From CAIOSQ01 sp964434345 (lineage in GTDB: Bacteria; Pseudomonadota; Alphaproteobacteria; CACIAM-22H2), in assembly GCA_964434345.1 (NCBI GenBank), contig CAYSUY010000022.1, positions 1 to 32,812 of the forward strand: a DNA stretch of 32,812 nt, in the 5' to 3' direction. The notes under the pieces were generated by a model. The model saw only the letters and a program-made list of their open reading frames with translations. It was not told the origin of the DNA and searched no databases. Each line of letters starts with the position of its first letter. The first letter of the stretch is position 1. Positions 32,758 through 32,812 of this stretch are shown here, in pieces. The translations under genes were made by a program, and so were the position numbers.

Positions 32758-32812
32758 TCAGTTCCTGCTCCGGAAAAGTTCCATCGCGATCGCGACATGC
32801 ACCGCGAGCGGC
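32758..32812 (-). CDS. Possible last codons of an upstream gene
   Basis: An open frame enters from the right edge and ends at a TGA three bases before the pccA ATG, reading PLAVHVAIAMELFRSRN. The tight spacing fits the operon style here, but 17 codons cannot identify a family or prove coding. Confidence 0.3.
   Translation of the reverse strand, partial: PLAVHVAIAMELFRSRN

Overview
The window is GC-rich, densely coded DNA, almost certainly from an alphaproteobacterial chromosome. Pointers are a DUF1489 gene (a family I know mainly from Alphaproteobacteria), a two-domain malic enzyme/phosphotransacetylase, a Sox thiosulfate-oxidation cluster and twin-arginine signals on several exported redox proteins. 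The genus cannot be fixed from sequence alone. I see no transposases, integrases, phage genes or CRISPR repeats. Most genes lie on the minus strand with very short gaps or 4-base start/stop overlaps.

Layout: (1) 1-9153 is a sulfur-oxidation island. It holds the start of an ABC solute-binding protein gene, fccA-fccB (flavocytochrome c sulfide dehydrogenase, plus strand), the operon soxC-D-Y-Z-A-X-B (minus strand, ending tail to tail with fccB) and a divergent secreted GlcG/HbpS-type protein. (2) 9155-10274 holds a CcdA/SoxV-like membrane thiol transporter and a periplasmic thioredoxin, likely the reductant supply for SoxY and cytochrome maturation. (3) 10310-22517 is a long co-directional run built around leucine catabolism: isovaleryl-CoA dehydrogenase, both methylcrotonyl-CoA carboxylase subunits and methylglutaconyl-CoA hydratase. 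Interleaved are a RidA-like protein, an SDR, a second acyl-CoA dehydrogenase, a GST-kappa/DsbA-fold isomerase, a large MscS channel, a DUF1489 protein and a D-2-hydroxyacid dehydrogenase. (4) 22601-28986 holds a small DUF2322-like protein, RecQ, a hotdog thioesterase, MgtE and the malic enzyme. (5) 29093-29178 is tRNA-Leu(GAG), followed by divergent lipB. (6) 29991-32812 holds acylphosphatase, a small protein with a HEPN-like RNxxxH motif, the propionyl-CoA carboxylase biotin subunit and the probable last codons of an upstream gene.

How the parts work together: SoxXA, SoxYZ, SoxB and SoxCD form a complete thiosulfate-oxidising multienzyme system, predicted to oxidise thiosulfate fully to sulfate. 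FccAB would add sulfide oxidation, and the CcdA/thioredoxin pair would keep the SoxY cysteine usable. The leucine genes feed acetyl-CoA and acetoacetate. Propionyl-CoA carboxylase feeds succinyl-CoA from branched-chain and odd-chain substrates, and the malic enzyme withdraws C4 acids to pyruvate. The organism therefore looks like a heterotroph able to use inorganic sulfur as an extra electron source. No sulfur-responsive regulator, soxEFGH-style tail or HMG-CoA lyase is in the window.

I found no clearly new multigene system. The best leads are the HEPN-like small protein beside pccA, the secreted heme-binding-family protein divergent from soxC, the thioredoxin lacking its cis-proline, the RidA-like and hydroxyacid dehydrogenase proteins with changed active-site residues, and the histone-H1-like N-terminal tail on PccA.
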